A stretch of 64,000 nt of DNA from NCBI GenBank assembly GCA_947625385.1, contig CANQOB010000003.1, positions 1 through 64,000 of the forward strand, given 5' to 3'. Shown here piece after piece: positions 45,415-54,072 of this stretch (its first letter is position 1; each line of letters starts with the position of its first letter). The notes beneath the pieces are model-generated. The model was not told where the DNA came from and searched no databases. It worked only from the letters and a program-made list of their open reading frames with translations. This DNA is from an uncultured Clostridia bacterium (GTDB lineage: Bacteria > Bacillota > Clostridia > Christensenellales > Borkfalkiaceae). Both the position numbers and the translations under genes were made by a program.

Positions 45415-45825
45415 TCAAATATCCTGTCTTTTGCACGACGCGCAATGGAGCACCGGCGGCAATGCGAAGATGACGCATTCGCGCATCCACTCGCTCAGAT
45501 CGACGCTCCCGTTCGCGTAGGGGAATTCCCCCGCGCCCTCGTCGGCTTCTCCCTCGACGAACACCGCCCGTACCTCTTGTACGATGCGCTCCTCCGCGGG
45601 GGAGAGGCACCTCGAACAGCTTCCCGCAATGGTAAATGCGACGGAGCCGAACACTTCGACGCTGTCGTCCTCCGCGATCTCATAGCGAAGCTGCGCCGCA
45701 ACGGGCGAAGAAAAACCGACGAACGGAATATCCAGCCAGGCGGGATCTGCATCGAAGGAAAATTCCAGCGTTCCCTCCGTCATTCCCTTTGCGCGGGACA
45801 GCGCAATGTGTATCTTCGGAATCAT
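45415..45825 (-). CDS. YceD/DUF177 family protein
   Basis: Position directly upstream of rpmF; C-terminal CSRCL...C..C pattern. Start assumed at 45825. Confidence 0.85.
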   Translation of the reverse strand: MIPKIHIALSRAKGMTEGTLEFSFDADPAWLDIPFVGFSSPVAAQLRYEIAEDDSVEVFGSVAFTIAGSCSRCLSPAEERIVQEVRAVFVEGEADEGAGEFPYANGSVDLSEWMRECVIFALPPVLHCASCKRQDI

Positions 45826-45900
45826 TGACTTAAAAAGTATAGGATATTTGCGCGTTTTTGTCAATCGTTTTTCGCGCTATATTTCGAGATTTTGCGAAAA

Positions 45901-47091
45901 TTACAGAAGAGCCGCCGTCTCGCGCGCGATGACGAGCTCCTCATTGGTGGGAATCACGAGAATCTTCACCTTGGAGTCCGCCGCCGAGATCTCGCGGATG
46001 CCGTCGCCCTTCGCCTCGTTCTTTGCCTCGTCGAGCTTGATGCCGAACGCTTCGAGCCCCGCGACGGCGTCCCTTCTCACCGAGGGAGTATTTTCGCCGA
46101 TTCCCGCCGTAAAGACGATGACGTCCAGCCCGCCGAGCGCAGCCATGTAGGCGCCGATGTACTTCTTGCACGAATAGGCGAACATGTCGAGCGCAAGGCG
46201 CGCCCTGTCGTTGCCCGCCTCCTTCGCCGCGATGAGGTCGCGGAAGTCGGAAGAGACGCCCGAGATTCCGTAGACGCCGCATTGCTTATTGAGATAATTG
46301 AGCCCCTCGTCCATCGTCATGCCCTTCTTATGGCACAAAAAGTCGATGGCGGCGACGTCGATATCCCCGCTCCGCGTGCCCATGGGGACGCCGGCGAGCG
46401 GCGTAAAGCCCATCGAAGTATCGATGCACTTCCCGCCCTTGACCGCGGAGATCGAGGAACCGTTCCCGAGGTGGCAGGTGATGATCTTGAGCTCCTCCGG
46501 GCTCTTCCCGAGATACCTTGCCGCCTCGCCCGCCACGAACTTGTGCGAGGTGCCGTGCGCGCCGTAGCGGCGGACCTTATAGGCACGGTAATCCTCGTAA
46601 TCGATGGCATAGAGATAGGCATAGTCGGGCATGGTGGCATGGAAAGAGGTGTCGAACACGAGCGCCATCTTCTTGCCGGGCATGACCGCGCGGCAGGCGT
46701 TGACGCCGAGAATCGCCGCGGGATTGTGCAGAGGGGCGAGCTCCGCGATCTCGTCCATGAGGACCATCGCCTCGTCGGTGACGAGCGTGGTCTTTTTGAA
46801 CGCCTCGCCCGAAGCGACGACGCGGTGCCCCACGGCGTCGATCTCGTCCATCGAAGAGATGACCCCCGCCTCTTTATCCACGAGCTCCGCAAGGACGAGG
46901 GAGATCGCGTCGGTATGGGTGGGCATTTCGCGCTCGATGACGTACGTCTTGCCGTGTGCCTTATGGGTGAGCTTCCCGCCGGGGATGCCGATACGTTCGC
47001 ACCCGCCCTTTGCGATGACCTCCTCCGTCTCCATGCGGATGAGCTGGTATTTGAGCGAGGAACTCCCCGCGTTGATGACAAGAATTTTCAT
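45901..47091 (-). CDS. ackA: Acetate kinase
   Basis: MKILVINAGSSSLKYQLI; VFDTSFHATMPDYAYLYAI; RRYGAHGTSHKFV; FTAGIGENTPSVR. Confidence 0.98.
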   Translation of the reverse strand: MKILVINAGSSSLKYQLIRMETEEVIAKGGCERIGIPGGKLTHKAHGKTYVIEREMPTHTDAISLVLAELVDKEAGVISSMDEIDAVGHRVVASGEAFKKTTLVTDEAMVLMDEIAELAPLHNPAAILGVNACRAVMPGKKMALVFDTSFHATMPDYAYLYAIDYEDYRAYKVRRYGAHGTSHKFVAGEAARYLGKSPEELKIITCHLGNGSSISAVKGGKCIDTSMGFTPLAGVPMGTRSGDIDVAAIDFLCHKKGMTMDEGLNYLNKQCGVYGISGVSSDFRDLIAAKEAGNDRARLALDMFAYSCKKYIGAYMAALGGLDVIVFTAGIGENTPSVRRDAVAGLEAFGIKLDEAKNEAKGDGIREISAADSKVKILVIPTNEELVIARETAALL

Positions 47092-47135
47092 GACATATCA
47101 CCCCTTTCCGAAATCTCTCTGCACACTTTTTCCGC

Positions 47136-48191
47136 TCACTCCGCCTGCAACGCCGTGACGGCGACCGCACACACGATATCTTCCGTCTTACAGCCGCGGG
47201 AGAGGTCGTTGACGGGCTTGGCAAAACCCTGGCAAATGGGACCGATCGCTTCGAACCCGCCCAGCCGCTCGGCGATCTTGTAGCCGATGTTCCCGGATTG
47301 CAGATCGGGGAAGATGAGAACGTTTGCATGCCCCGCGACCTCGGACATGGGTGCCTTCAATTTTGCCACATCGGGCACGATCGCGGCGTCGAATTGGAGT
47401 TCTCCGTCGAGTTTGAGATCGGGAGCGAGCTCCTTCGCGATGCGCGTTGCCTCCTGTACGTTCGTCACGAGATCGTGCTTGGCGCTCCCCATCGTGGAGA
47501 AGGAGAGCATGGCGACACGGGGTTCGATTCCGCCGATCTCCTTTGCGCTCTTCGCCGTTGCGAGCGCGCATTCGGCGAGCCCCTCCGGCGTATAGGTGGG
47601 ATTTAATCCGCAGTCCGCGAAGAAGAGCATGCCGTCCTCGCAATAGCGGTTGCCGCCGGGCGCGACCATGAGGTTGAAGCTGGAAACATACTTCACGCCG
47701 GGCGCGGTCTTGATGATCTGCAAGGCGGGGCGGAGCGTATTCGCCGTCGAATGGCATGCGCCCGAGACCATGCCGTCCGCATCGCCGCTTTTGAGCATGA
47801 GCGCACCGAAGAAGGTCGCGTCCTTTGCCGTCTCCTGCGCCTGTTCCTCCGTCATGCCCTTGCTCTTGCGGAGCTCATAGAGCAGCGCGGCGTATTCGCC
47901 GAGTTTGGGGGAAGCAGCGGGGTCGACGATCTCGATTCCCGTGAGGTCGACCTCGGGATTGCGCCCCGCGATCTCCTCCGCATTGCCGAGAAGGACGATC
48001 TTCGCGATTTTTTCCTCCACGCAGCGCGCCGCGGCTTCGACGACGCGGCTGTCCTCGCCCTCGCAGAGGACGATCTTTTTCTGCCGTTCGATCGCTTTCT
48101 TTTTGACCGTCTCTATGATCGTGCCCGATTCGTTGATCTTGCGCACTGCGCCGGAAACCGACTTTTTGAGTTCACTGAAAAAACCTGCCAT
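47136..48191 (-). CDS. pta: Phosphate acetyltransferase
   Basis: KKIVLCEGEDSRVVEAA; DGMVSGACHSTANTLRPALQIIKT; FPDLQSGNIGYKIAERLGGFEAIGPICQGFAKPVNDLSRG. Confidence 0.97.
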   Translation of the reverse strand: MAGFFSELKKSVSGAVRKINESGTIIETVKKKAIERQKKIVLCEGEDSRVVEAAARCVEEKIAKIVLLGNAEEIAGRNPEVDLTGIEIVDPAASPKLGEYAALLYELRKSKGMTEEQAQETAKDATFFGALMLKSGDADGMVSGACHSTANTLRPALQIIKTAPGVKYVSSFNLMVAPGGNRYCEDGMLFFADCGLNPTYTPEGLAECALATAKSAKEIGGIEPRVAMLSFSTMGSAKHDLVTNVQEATRIAKELAPDLKLDGELQFDAAIVPDVAKLKAPMSEVAGHANVLIFPDLQSGNIGYKIAERLGGFEAIGPICQGFAKPVNDLSRGCKTEDIVCAVAVTALQAE

Positions 48192-48267
48192 GAAAAATCA
48201 CCTCGAATCCTTTATTTTTCTCCGCCGCTGTGGTATAATAAGAGCGAAGAAATCATGAACGAATGAT

Positions 48268-48296
48268 ATTATACACCTTTGTATCGAAAAAGTAAA
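48268..48296 (-). promoter_or_regulatory. Promoter TTTACT-17-TATAAT for pta-ackA
   Basis: Minus-strand boxes about 77 bp upstream of the pta start. Confidence 0.55.
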
Positions 48297-48315
48297 GGAA
48301 CAAGCGGGAAAAAAG

Positions 48316-49500
48316 ATGAAAATTTGTGCCGTCATCTGCGAATACAATCCCTTCCACAACGGACACCGGTATCAACTTTCCGAGATTCGCGCAAAGAGCG
48401 GATGCGACCGCATCCTGTGCCTCATGAGCGGGAATTTTACCCAGCGCGGGGAAGCGGCGGTGTTCGACAAATACACCCGTGCGCGCCACGCCGTCCTGTG
48501 CGGGGCGGATGCCGTTTTGGAGCTGCCCGCCTGCTTTGCAACCTCCCCTGCCGAGCTCTTTGCCGCGGGCGCCGTGCATATCCTCGCATCCGTGCCTGCC
48601 GTGACCGCACTTGCCTTCGGCTGTGAGAGCGGGACGGCGGAGGACTTCATGCGCGCGGCGCAGGCGACGCTCAAAGAGGACCGGCAATTCCGCGCCGCTC
48701 TCAAAGAGAAGATGAAGGACGGCACGTCCTACGCCAAGGCGCGCACCGATCTCCTTCTCTCCATGAACGAGGATATCGACGAGAGCCTTCTCACTTCCCC
48801 CAACAATATTTTGGGCGTAGAGTATTGCCGCGCGCTCTTGCGGGAAGATTCCCCCATCCTTCCCCTGCCCCTCAAACGGCGCGGGGGCGGCTATGCGGAC
48901 ACCGATCTTCTCAAAAACTTTTCTTCGGCGACGGCGCTCCGCACCGTGCTCGGAGACGAGAGCCGTCAGGCAAAGCGTGCGCTCAAAAACAATCTTCCCG
49001 ACTGCGTCTATGAGGACGCCGAGACCTATGTCCCCGTTCCCTTCGAACAGGCGGCGCTGTGCGCGCTCTTTTCGGCGGACGGGGAGCGCATTGCAGCGAC
49101 GCCGGACTGCTCCGAGGGGCTCGAAAACCGGTTGGTGGGCATGGCGCGCACCAATCCCGACTACCCTTCCCTCCTCAAAAAAGTCACGACGCGGCGCTAC
49201 TCCCTGTCCCGCCTCAAACGCATCCTCATGCAGAATTTCCTCGGCATCACGCTCAAAGACGTGCGGGAGTTTCTGGACGAAAAACTCTACCTCCGCCCGC
49301 TCGCGGTCAAAAAGTCGTGCGCGGACGAGCTGCTGTCCGCCCTCTCCGAGAGCAGCTTCCCCCTCGTCGTGCGCAAGAGCGACGCGGACAAGCTCAAAAA
49401 GGACGCCGCGGACTGTCTCGCCGTCGACCTGCGCGCAAACGACCTCTACGCGGCTCTGAGCGGGAAGTTCCTTCCCCAATTCGAGCTCCTCACGCTCTGA
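48316..49500 (+). CDS. tmcAL: tRNA(Met) cytidine acetate ligase (TmcAL/YlbM family)
   Basis: MKICAVICEYNPFHNGHRYQLSEIR; LCLMSGNFTQRGEAAVFDKYTRARHAVLCGADAVLELP. Confidence 0.93.
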   Translation: MKICAVICEYNPFHNGHRYQLSEIRAKSGCDRILCLMSGNFTQRGEAAVFDKYTRARHAVLCGADAVLELPACFATSPAELFAAGAVHILASVPAVTALAFGCESGTAEDFMRAAQATLKEDRQFRAALKEKMKDGTSYAKARTDLLLSMNEDIDESLLTSPNNILGVEYCRALLREDSPILPLPLKRRGGGYADTDLLKNFSSATALRTVLGDESRQAKRALKNNLPDCVYEDAETYVPVPFEQAALCALFSADGERIAATPDCSEGLENRLVGMARTNPDYPSLLKKVTTRRYSLSRLKRILMQNFLGITLKDVREFLDEKLYLRPLAVKKSCADELLSALSESSFPLVVRKSDADKLKKDAADCLAVDLRANDLYAALSGKFLPQFELLTL

Positions 49501-49514
49501 CCGAACCCACACAG

Positions 49515-49543
49515 AAAGCGCCGCCCCTTCCGAGGCGGCGTTT
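49515..49543. terminator. Intrinsic terminator after tmcAL
   Basis: aaagCGCCGCCccttccgaGGCGGCGttt. Confidence 0.7.
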
Positions 49544-49654
49544 CCTGAGAGAATATGAAAAAATCTTGAGGGCAGGCAAACTTGAAAATTTGCCTCCATT
49601 ATAAATTGCTTTTGTGAACGTTTCGTGACGTTATGATTAAAGCGGCATAAAAAA

Positions 49655-51160
49655 TCAAAAATATTTTTTCGCGATCCCGAACGCGACGCGGATGCCGTCC
49701 GCCGCCGCCGAGGAGATGCCTCCCGCATACCCGCAGCCCTCTCCGCACGGATAGACGTTTCCGATTCCCGCCGCCTGCAAGTCCTCTCCGCGCACGACGC
49801 GCACGGGCGAGCTCGTCCGCGACTCCACGCCCGTGAGCACCGCCTCCGGATCCGCAAAGCCTTGGAGCCGTCTGTCCATATCGGGCAGGGCGAGGCGGAG
49901 ACTCTCGGCAAGCGCAGGCGGAAGATAGCCGTCGACGGGCGCGAACGCCGTTCCGCGCGCATAGGTGGGGAGCACCCTGCCGAACGCCGAGCTCTCCCGC
50001 CGCGCGAGGAAGTCCCCCACGAGCTGTACGGGCGCACGGTACTCCCCCGCGGCGGCAAACGCCGCCCTCTCGAGCCTGCGCTGGAAGGCGATTCCCGCGA
50101 GCGGATGGTCGCTTCCGAAGTCCTCCCGTTTCACCTGCACGACGACGGCGGAATTGGCGTTCTCGCCCGCTCTTGCATAGTTGCTCATGCCGTTGGTGAC
50201 GACGCCCCCTTCCTCGGACGCGGCAGGGAGGACGACTCCCCCGGGGCACATGCAGAAGGTAAACACGCCGCGCGGCGCAGCATGCGAGACGAGCTTATAG
50301 TCCGCCGCGGGAAGTTTTTCCGCCGCCGACCCGTACTGCGCGAAGCCGATGTCCTTTTGCAGATGTTCGATGCGCACGCCCGCCGCAAATTCCTTTTGTT
50401 CGAGGCGGAATCCGCGCGCCAGCAGCATTTCGAACGTATCCCGCGCGCTGTGACCCACGGCGAGCACGAGCTCGTCCGCCTCCTCGAAAACGCCGTTGAG
50501 ACAGACGGCGGCGAGTTTCCCGTTTTGAATGCGGAGATCGGTGAGCGTGCACCCGAAGCGGAACTCTCCGCCGCGACCTATGATGTCCTCCCGCATGCGC
50601 CGCAGCACGGTTTTGAGATTGTCGCTGCCGATATGCGGCTTGCTGAGGTAAGCGATCTCCTCGGGCGCGCCGTAGCGGACGAACGTTTCGAGCACTTCCT
50701 GCCGGTAGGGCGAATTTGTCTGCGTGTTGAGTTTTCCGTCCGAGAACGCCCCCGCGCCCCCTTCGCCGAACTGCACGTTGCTCGACGGGTCGAGCCTGCC
50801 CGTCCTGAAAAATGCGGCGATGTCCTCTTCCCGCCGCTCGACCGGCTGTCCCCGCTCCGCGATGACGGGACGAATCCCGTGCGCGAGCAGGCGCAGCGCG
50901 CAAAACAGTCCCGCGGGACCCGCGCCGGCGATCACGACGCGCGGCATATCCGCTTTGATCTGTTCATATCTTGTTTCGGGGATTTTTTCCGCGGATCTCG
51001 AGCATTCCACGGCGTACACCCAACGGATATCCCCTTTGTCCCGCGCGTCGAGAGATTTTTTCAGAATGCGGAAATATTTCGCGGGTGCGCGGAGCTTGCT
51101 CTCGCACACTTCGCGCGGCGTGCGGGCGTCGCCGACGGCGAGGGAGAAGCGCATCAGCAT
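49655..51160 (-). CDS. NAD(P)/FAD-dependent oxidoreductase (COG2509-like)
   Basis: VVIAGAGPAGLFCALRLLAHGIRPVIAERG; SSNVQFGEGGAGAFSDGKLNTQTN; GEGCGYAGGISSAAADGIRVA. Start assumed 51160. Confidence 0.88.
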   Translation of the reverse strand: MLMRFSLAVGDARTPREVCESKLRAPAKYFRILKKSLDARDKGDIRWVYAVECSRSAEKIPETRYEQIKADMPRVVIAGAGPAGLFCALRLLAHGIRPVIAERGQPVERREEDIAAFFRTGRLDPSSNVQFGEGGAGAFSDGKLNTQTNSPYRQEVLETFVRYGAPEEIAYLSKPHIGSDNLKTVLRRMREDIIGRGGEFRFGCTLTDLRIQNGKLAAVCLNGVFEEADELVLAVGHSARDTFEMLLARGFRLEQKEFAAGVRIEHLQKDIGFAQYGSAAEKLPAADYKLVSHAAPRGVFTFCMCPGGVVLPAASEEGGVVTNGMSNYARAGENANSAVVVQVKREDFGSDHPLAGIAFQRRLERAAFAAAGEYRAPVQLVGDFLARRESSAFGRVLPTYARGTAFAPVDGYLPPALAESLRLALPDMDRRLQGFADPEAVLTGVESRTSSPVRVVRGEDLQAAGIGNVYPCGEGCGYAGGISSAAADGIRVAFGIAKKYF

Positions 51161-52287
51161 CGCATAGCCCCCTCTGCGGCGAGAAAGGCGGAAGTGAACG
51201 CCCATTGCAGGTTATATCCGCCGCACACGCCGTCTACGTTGAGAATCTCCCCCGCAAAGAAGAGCCCTTTGCGTTTTATGCTCTGCAAGGTCTCGTCCGT
51301 CTCCGCGAGCGGGATGCCGCCCCGCGTGACCTGCGCCTCGCGGAATCCGAACGTCCCCGTCACGGGGAGCCTGTATTTTTTCAGTGCGGAGGCGAGGCGG
51401 TCTCCCTGCGTGCGCAGGAGGAATCTCCCGAGCCCGTTCGGGACGAGGCAGAGCAAGCCGTCCTCGCCCTCCCCTTTGGAGAGCGCGCCGCGGACGCGCT
51501 CCTCCGCGACATCGGGCAAGAAATCGATTTCGAGGATGTCCCCCTCCCGCGCATACGAGGAGGCGCGAAAGACGAGATCGCCCGAGACGCCGCCGTCCGT
51601 GAAGAGAATGTCCCCCCTGTCCGAAAAAACCGTCTTATTTCCGCGCACGACGCCGAGCGCGCCGTCCACGCGGATGCCCTTCAAGCCCCGCACGAGCGCG
51701 GGCTGCGTTTTCAGGCGCACGAGCGCGGGCGAGAGCGGGGAGACGGTGTGCCCGAAGCCCTCCGCGAGCGCATAGGCGCTCCCGTCCGTTCCGAAGTGCT
51801 CCGCGGCTTTGCCGCCCGCCGCGAGGACGACCCTGTCCGCCCCGAAGTCCCCTCCGTCCGTTCCGAGGTGAAAGCCGTCCGAAAAGGAGAGGGAGCGCAC
51901 CCGCGCGCCGAGGCGGACGTCCACCCCGCACCGGGAAAGTTCTCTTCGGAAGAGGTCGACGATCGCCGACGCCTGCCTGCCTGCGGGATAGACGCGTCCC
52001 CTGCCGTCGGGCAAAAAGATGCCGCCCATGTCCTCGAGCATGCGCACGGTGTCCGCATTCGAGAAGCGCAGAAGGGCGCGTCCCACCTTGTCGGGGTCGT
52101 CCGAAAAATAGAACTCCTGCCCCATCGCCGTGTTGGTGACGTTGCCCTGTCCGTTGCCCGTCGCGGCGAGCTTACGCCCGAGCCGCTCCCCCCGTTCGAG
52201 GAGCGTGACGCAACAGCCCTGCCTCGCAAGATGTACGGCGCATGCCATTCCCGCCGCGCCGCCTCCGATGATTGCGATTTTCGTCAT
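51154..52287 (-). CDS. BaiN/HI0933-family NAD(P)/FAD-dependent oxidoreductase
   Basis: KIAIIGGGAAGMACAVHLARQG; LGRKLAATGNGQGNVTN; GLFFAGEILNVDGVCGGYNLQWAFTSAFLA. Start 52287. Confidence 0.92.
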   Translation of the reverse strand: MTKIAIIGGGAAGMACAVHLARQGCCVTLLERGERLGRKLAATGNGQGNVTNTAMGQEFYFSDDPDKVGRALLRFSNADTVRMLEDMGGIFLPDGRGRVYPAGRQASAIVDLFRRELSRCGVDVRLGARVRSLSFSDGFHLGTDGGDFGADRVVLAAGGKAAEHFGTDGSAYALAEGFGHTVSPLSPALVRLKTQPALVRGLKGIRVDGALGVVRGNKTVFSDRGDILFTDGGVSGDLVFRASSYAREGDILEIDFLPDVAEERVRGALSKGEGEDGLLCLVPNGLGRFLLRTQGDRLASALKKYRLPVTGTFGFREAQVTRGGIPLAETDETLQSIKRKGLFFAGEILNVDGVCGGYNLQWAFTSAFLAAEGAMRC

Positions 52288-52326
52288 ATTCTTATCATAT
52301 CGCATCGAAAAAATTTTGTCAATGGA

Positions 52327-52355
52327 TTGACAGATGAAGTTTTTCATGCTAAAAT
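52327..52355 (+). promoter_or_regulatory. Promoter TTGACA-17-TAAAAT
   Basis: TTGACA gatgaagtttttcatgc TAAAAT, 30 bp upstream of the ATG at 52386. Confidence 0.75.
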
Positions 52356-52385
52356 AGTAAAAAAGGAGTTTGTGAGGTATCAAGT

Positions 52386-53333
52386 ATGTTCAACGATCTT
52401 TTGGATGTGGGCGCTTGGTTTCAAGAGAACCTGCCTCTCGTCATCGTCCTTGCGGCAGTACTGGTCATCATTATCGCCTTGCTTGTCGCCATCATTGTCC
52501 TGCATGTGAAGGACAAAAAGAAGAAAACGGAAGAAAACGGCGAACCTGCCGAAACGCCCGCAGGACCTGCGTCCGATGCGGCGGCCGAAGAGCCCGCGCC
52601 CGCCGAAGCCGAAAATGCCGAGCCCGCGCCCGAGGAGCCCGTCTCCGAGACGACCGAAGAGACGACCGATGTGGCGACCGAAGAGCCCGCCCCCGAAGAG
52701 ACGCCCGCCGAAAATGCCGAGCCTGCGGAGGCAGAAGAACTTACGGAAGAACCCGCGACCGAAGAGCCCGCGGATGACACAAAGAACGAAAAGGAGGATC
52801 CAGACATGAAGAAAGACGAACCGAAGCCCGAGCTTGCCAAGAAGCCCGAGCCCAAGAAGGAGCCCGCGAAGAAACCCGAGCCCAAGAAAGAGCCCGCGAA
52901 AAAGCCCGAGCCCAAGAAAGAGGCGGCAAAACCCCTCGTGTTCAAGCCCGAGCCCAAGAAAGAGCCCGCCCTCGCACCCGCTCCCAAGGCAGACAGGGTG
53001 TCGAGCGCGAACGGCAAATGGGTCATCGAGAACGTCAAGGGCAAATATTGGCTCAGCCTCATCGCGCCCAACGGACAGGTGATGTTGGAGAGCCCTACCC
53101 CTTACGCCACCCTTTCGAGCGCCCGCTCCGGCATCAAGACGTATCAGGACAACATCGCAGCCGGTCGTCTCGACATCGTAGAGCACAAGAACGGCGACAG
53201 TCAGGTGAACGTGCTCAACGCCCGCGGCGGACTTCTCGCCACCAGCTCCACGTATTCGACCCGCACGCAGGCGGAGAACACCGCTGCGTCCATCAAGCGT
53301 TGGGCTGCGACCACGGCGATCGAAGAAATTTAA
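52386..53333 (+). CDS. Membrane-anchored YegP/DUF1508 protein with acidic EPA and EPKKEPAKKP linkers
   Basis: One N-terminal TM then KDKKKK; long E/P/A then K/P/E repeats; C-terminal two-copy DUF1508 (GKWVIENVKGKYWLSLIAPNGQVMLESPTPYATLSSARSGI / GDSQVNVLNARGGLLATSSTYSTRTQAENTAASI). Confidence 0.85.
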   Translation: MFNDLLDVGAWFQENLPLVIVLAAVLVIIIALLVAIIVLHVKDKKKKTEENGEPAETPAGPASDAAAEEPAPAEAENAEPAPEEPVSETTEETTDVATEEPAPEETPAENAEPAEAEELTEEPATEEPADDTKNEKEDPDMKKDEPKPELAKKPEPKKEPAKKPEPKKEPAKKPEPKKEAAKPLVFKPEPKKEPALAPAPKADRVSSANGKWVIENVKGKYWLSLIAPNGQVMLESPTPYATLSSARSGIKTYQDNIAAGRLDIVEHKNGDSQVNVLNARGGLLATSSTYSTRTQAENTAASIKRWAATTAIEEI

Positions 53334-53399
53334 GCTTTCGGTAAGAAAATTGCCGCCCGCCTCGGACGGCATATTTCTATGCAGATATTTCGAACGATT

Positions 53400-53575
53400 T
53401 CTTTTGTTTCGACGAAAATCTTTGCTACGCAAATATTTTCGTCGAGCGAATAAGCGGTTGCGCCTTAATTGACGTGACTCCGATTAGATGTTTCATCGGA
53501 CAATGTGCGTACCGTGGTGCGCAAATGCTGTGAAAAAGCAAAAAGCGTGGTTTTTGCTTTTTCCTTTATTTTGAG
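53400..53575 (-). repeat. Structured intergenic repeat, copy A (inverted relative to copy C)
   Basis: Reverse complement matches 59811-59990, including GCATTTGCGCACCACGGTACGCACrTTGTCCGwTGAAACrwmyAATCGGAGyCA...TTATTCGCTCGACGAAAATATTT. Confidence 0.85.
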
Positions 53576-53585
53576 AATGGGAATG

Positions 53586-53613
53586 CGCGGCGGCTTCTTG
53601 CGAAGCCGCCGCG
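53586..53613. repeat. GCGGCGG-type hairpin, copy 1
   Basis: CGCGGCGGCTTC-TTGC-GAAGCCGCCGCG. Confidence 0.85.
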
Positions 53614-53649
53614 TTAAAATTCGTGCGCGAGCAAAATCATATTTTGCGC

Positions 53650-53807
53650 GGCGCGACCCAATTTGCGACCTTGGGGCTTATTGTCGGATAAAACGAACGA
53701 GAGGACAAACAAGTTAAGGCAAAATAGCTTATTTCCTCGGCGAAAAGATTTTCGAAGAAAAGATTTTCGCCGAAAAGAGCGCGGCGGCATCGATGATGCC
53801 GCCGCGC
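53650..53807 (+). repeat. Structured intergenic repeat, copy D, with GCGGCGG hairpin copy 3
   Basis: CAATTTGCGACCTTGGGGCTTATTGTCGGATAAAACGAACGAGAGG...AAGTTAAGGC...TTATTTCCTCGGCG[hairpin]CGCCGAAAAGAGCGCGGCGGCATC-GAT-GATGCCGCCGCGC. Confidence 0.7.
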
Positions 53808-53996
53808 GGGGTTGTTGCGATATTTCGCAGTGTTATTCATCTCCCTCCCCTTTCGGGGTGGAGCGCCGCAGTTCTCGCTCAACAGTGCAGTGCACTGTGA
53901 GCGGCGGCGCGACATGAGCGGTGGCACCCGCGAGGGGGCGTGCGGCGGTCCCTGCCGCCCACGCGAGCGCGAAAACCCAAGTTCCCCCCTTTCGGG

Positions 53997-54024
53997 GGGG
54001 ACGCGAAACAAGTTTCGCGTCCCC
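53997..54024. repeat. Perfect 13-bp inverted repeat downstream of the BspA-like gene
   Basis: GGGGACGCGAAAC-AA-GTTTCGCGTCCCC. Confidence 0.85.
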
Positions 54025-54072
54025 AATATTGAATGAAGGGAATGTATAGGCGGAAGGTTTGCGGAAGCTCGC

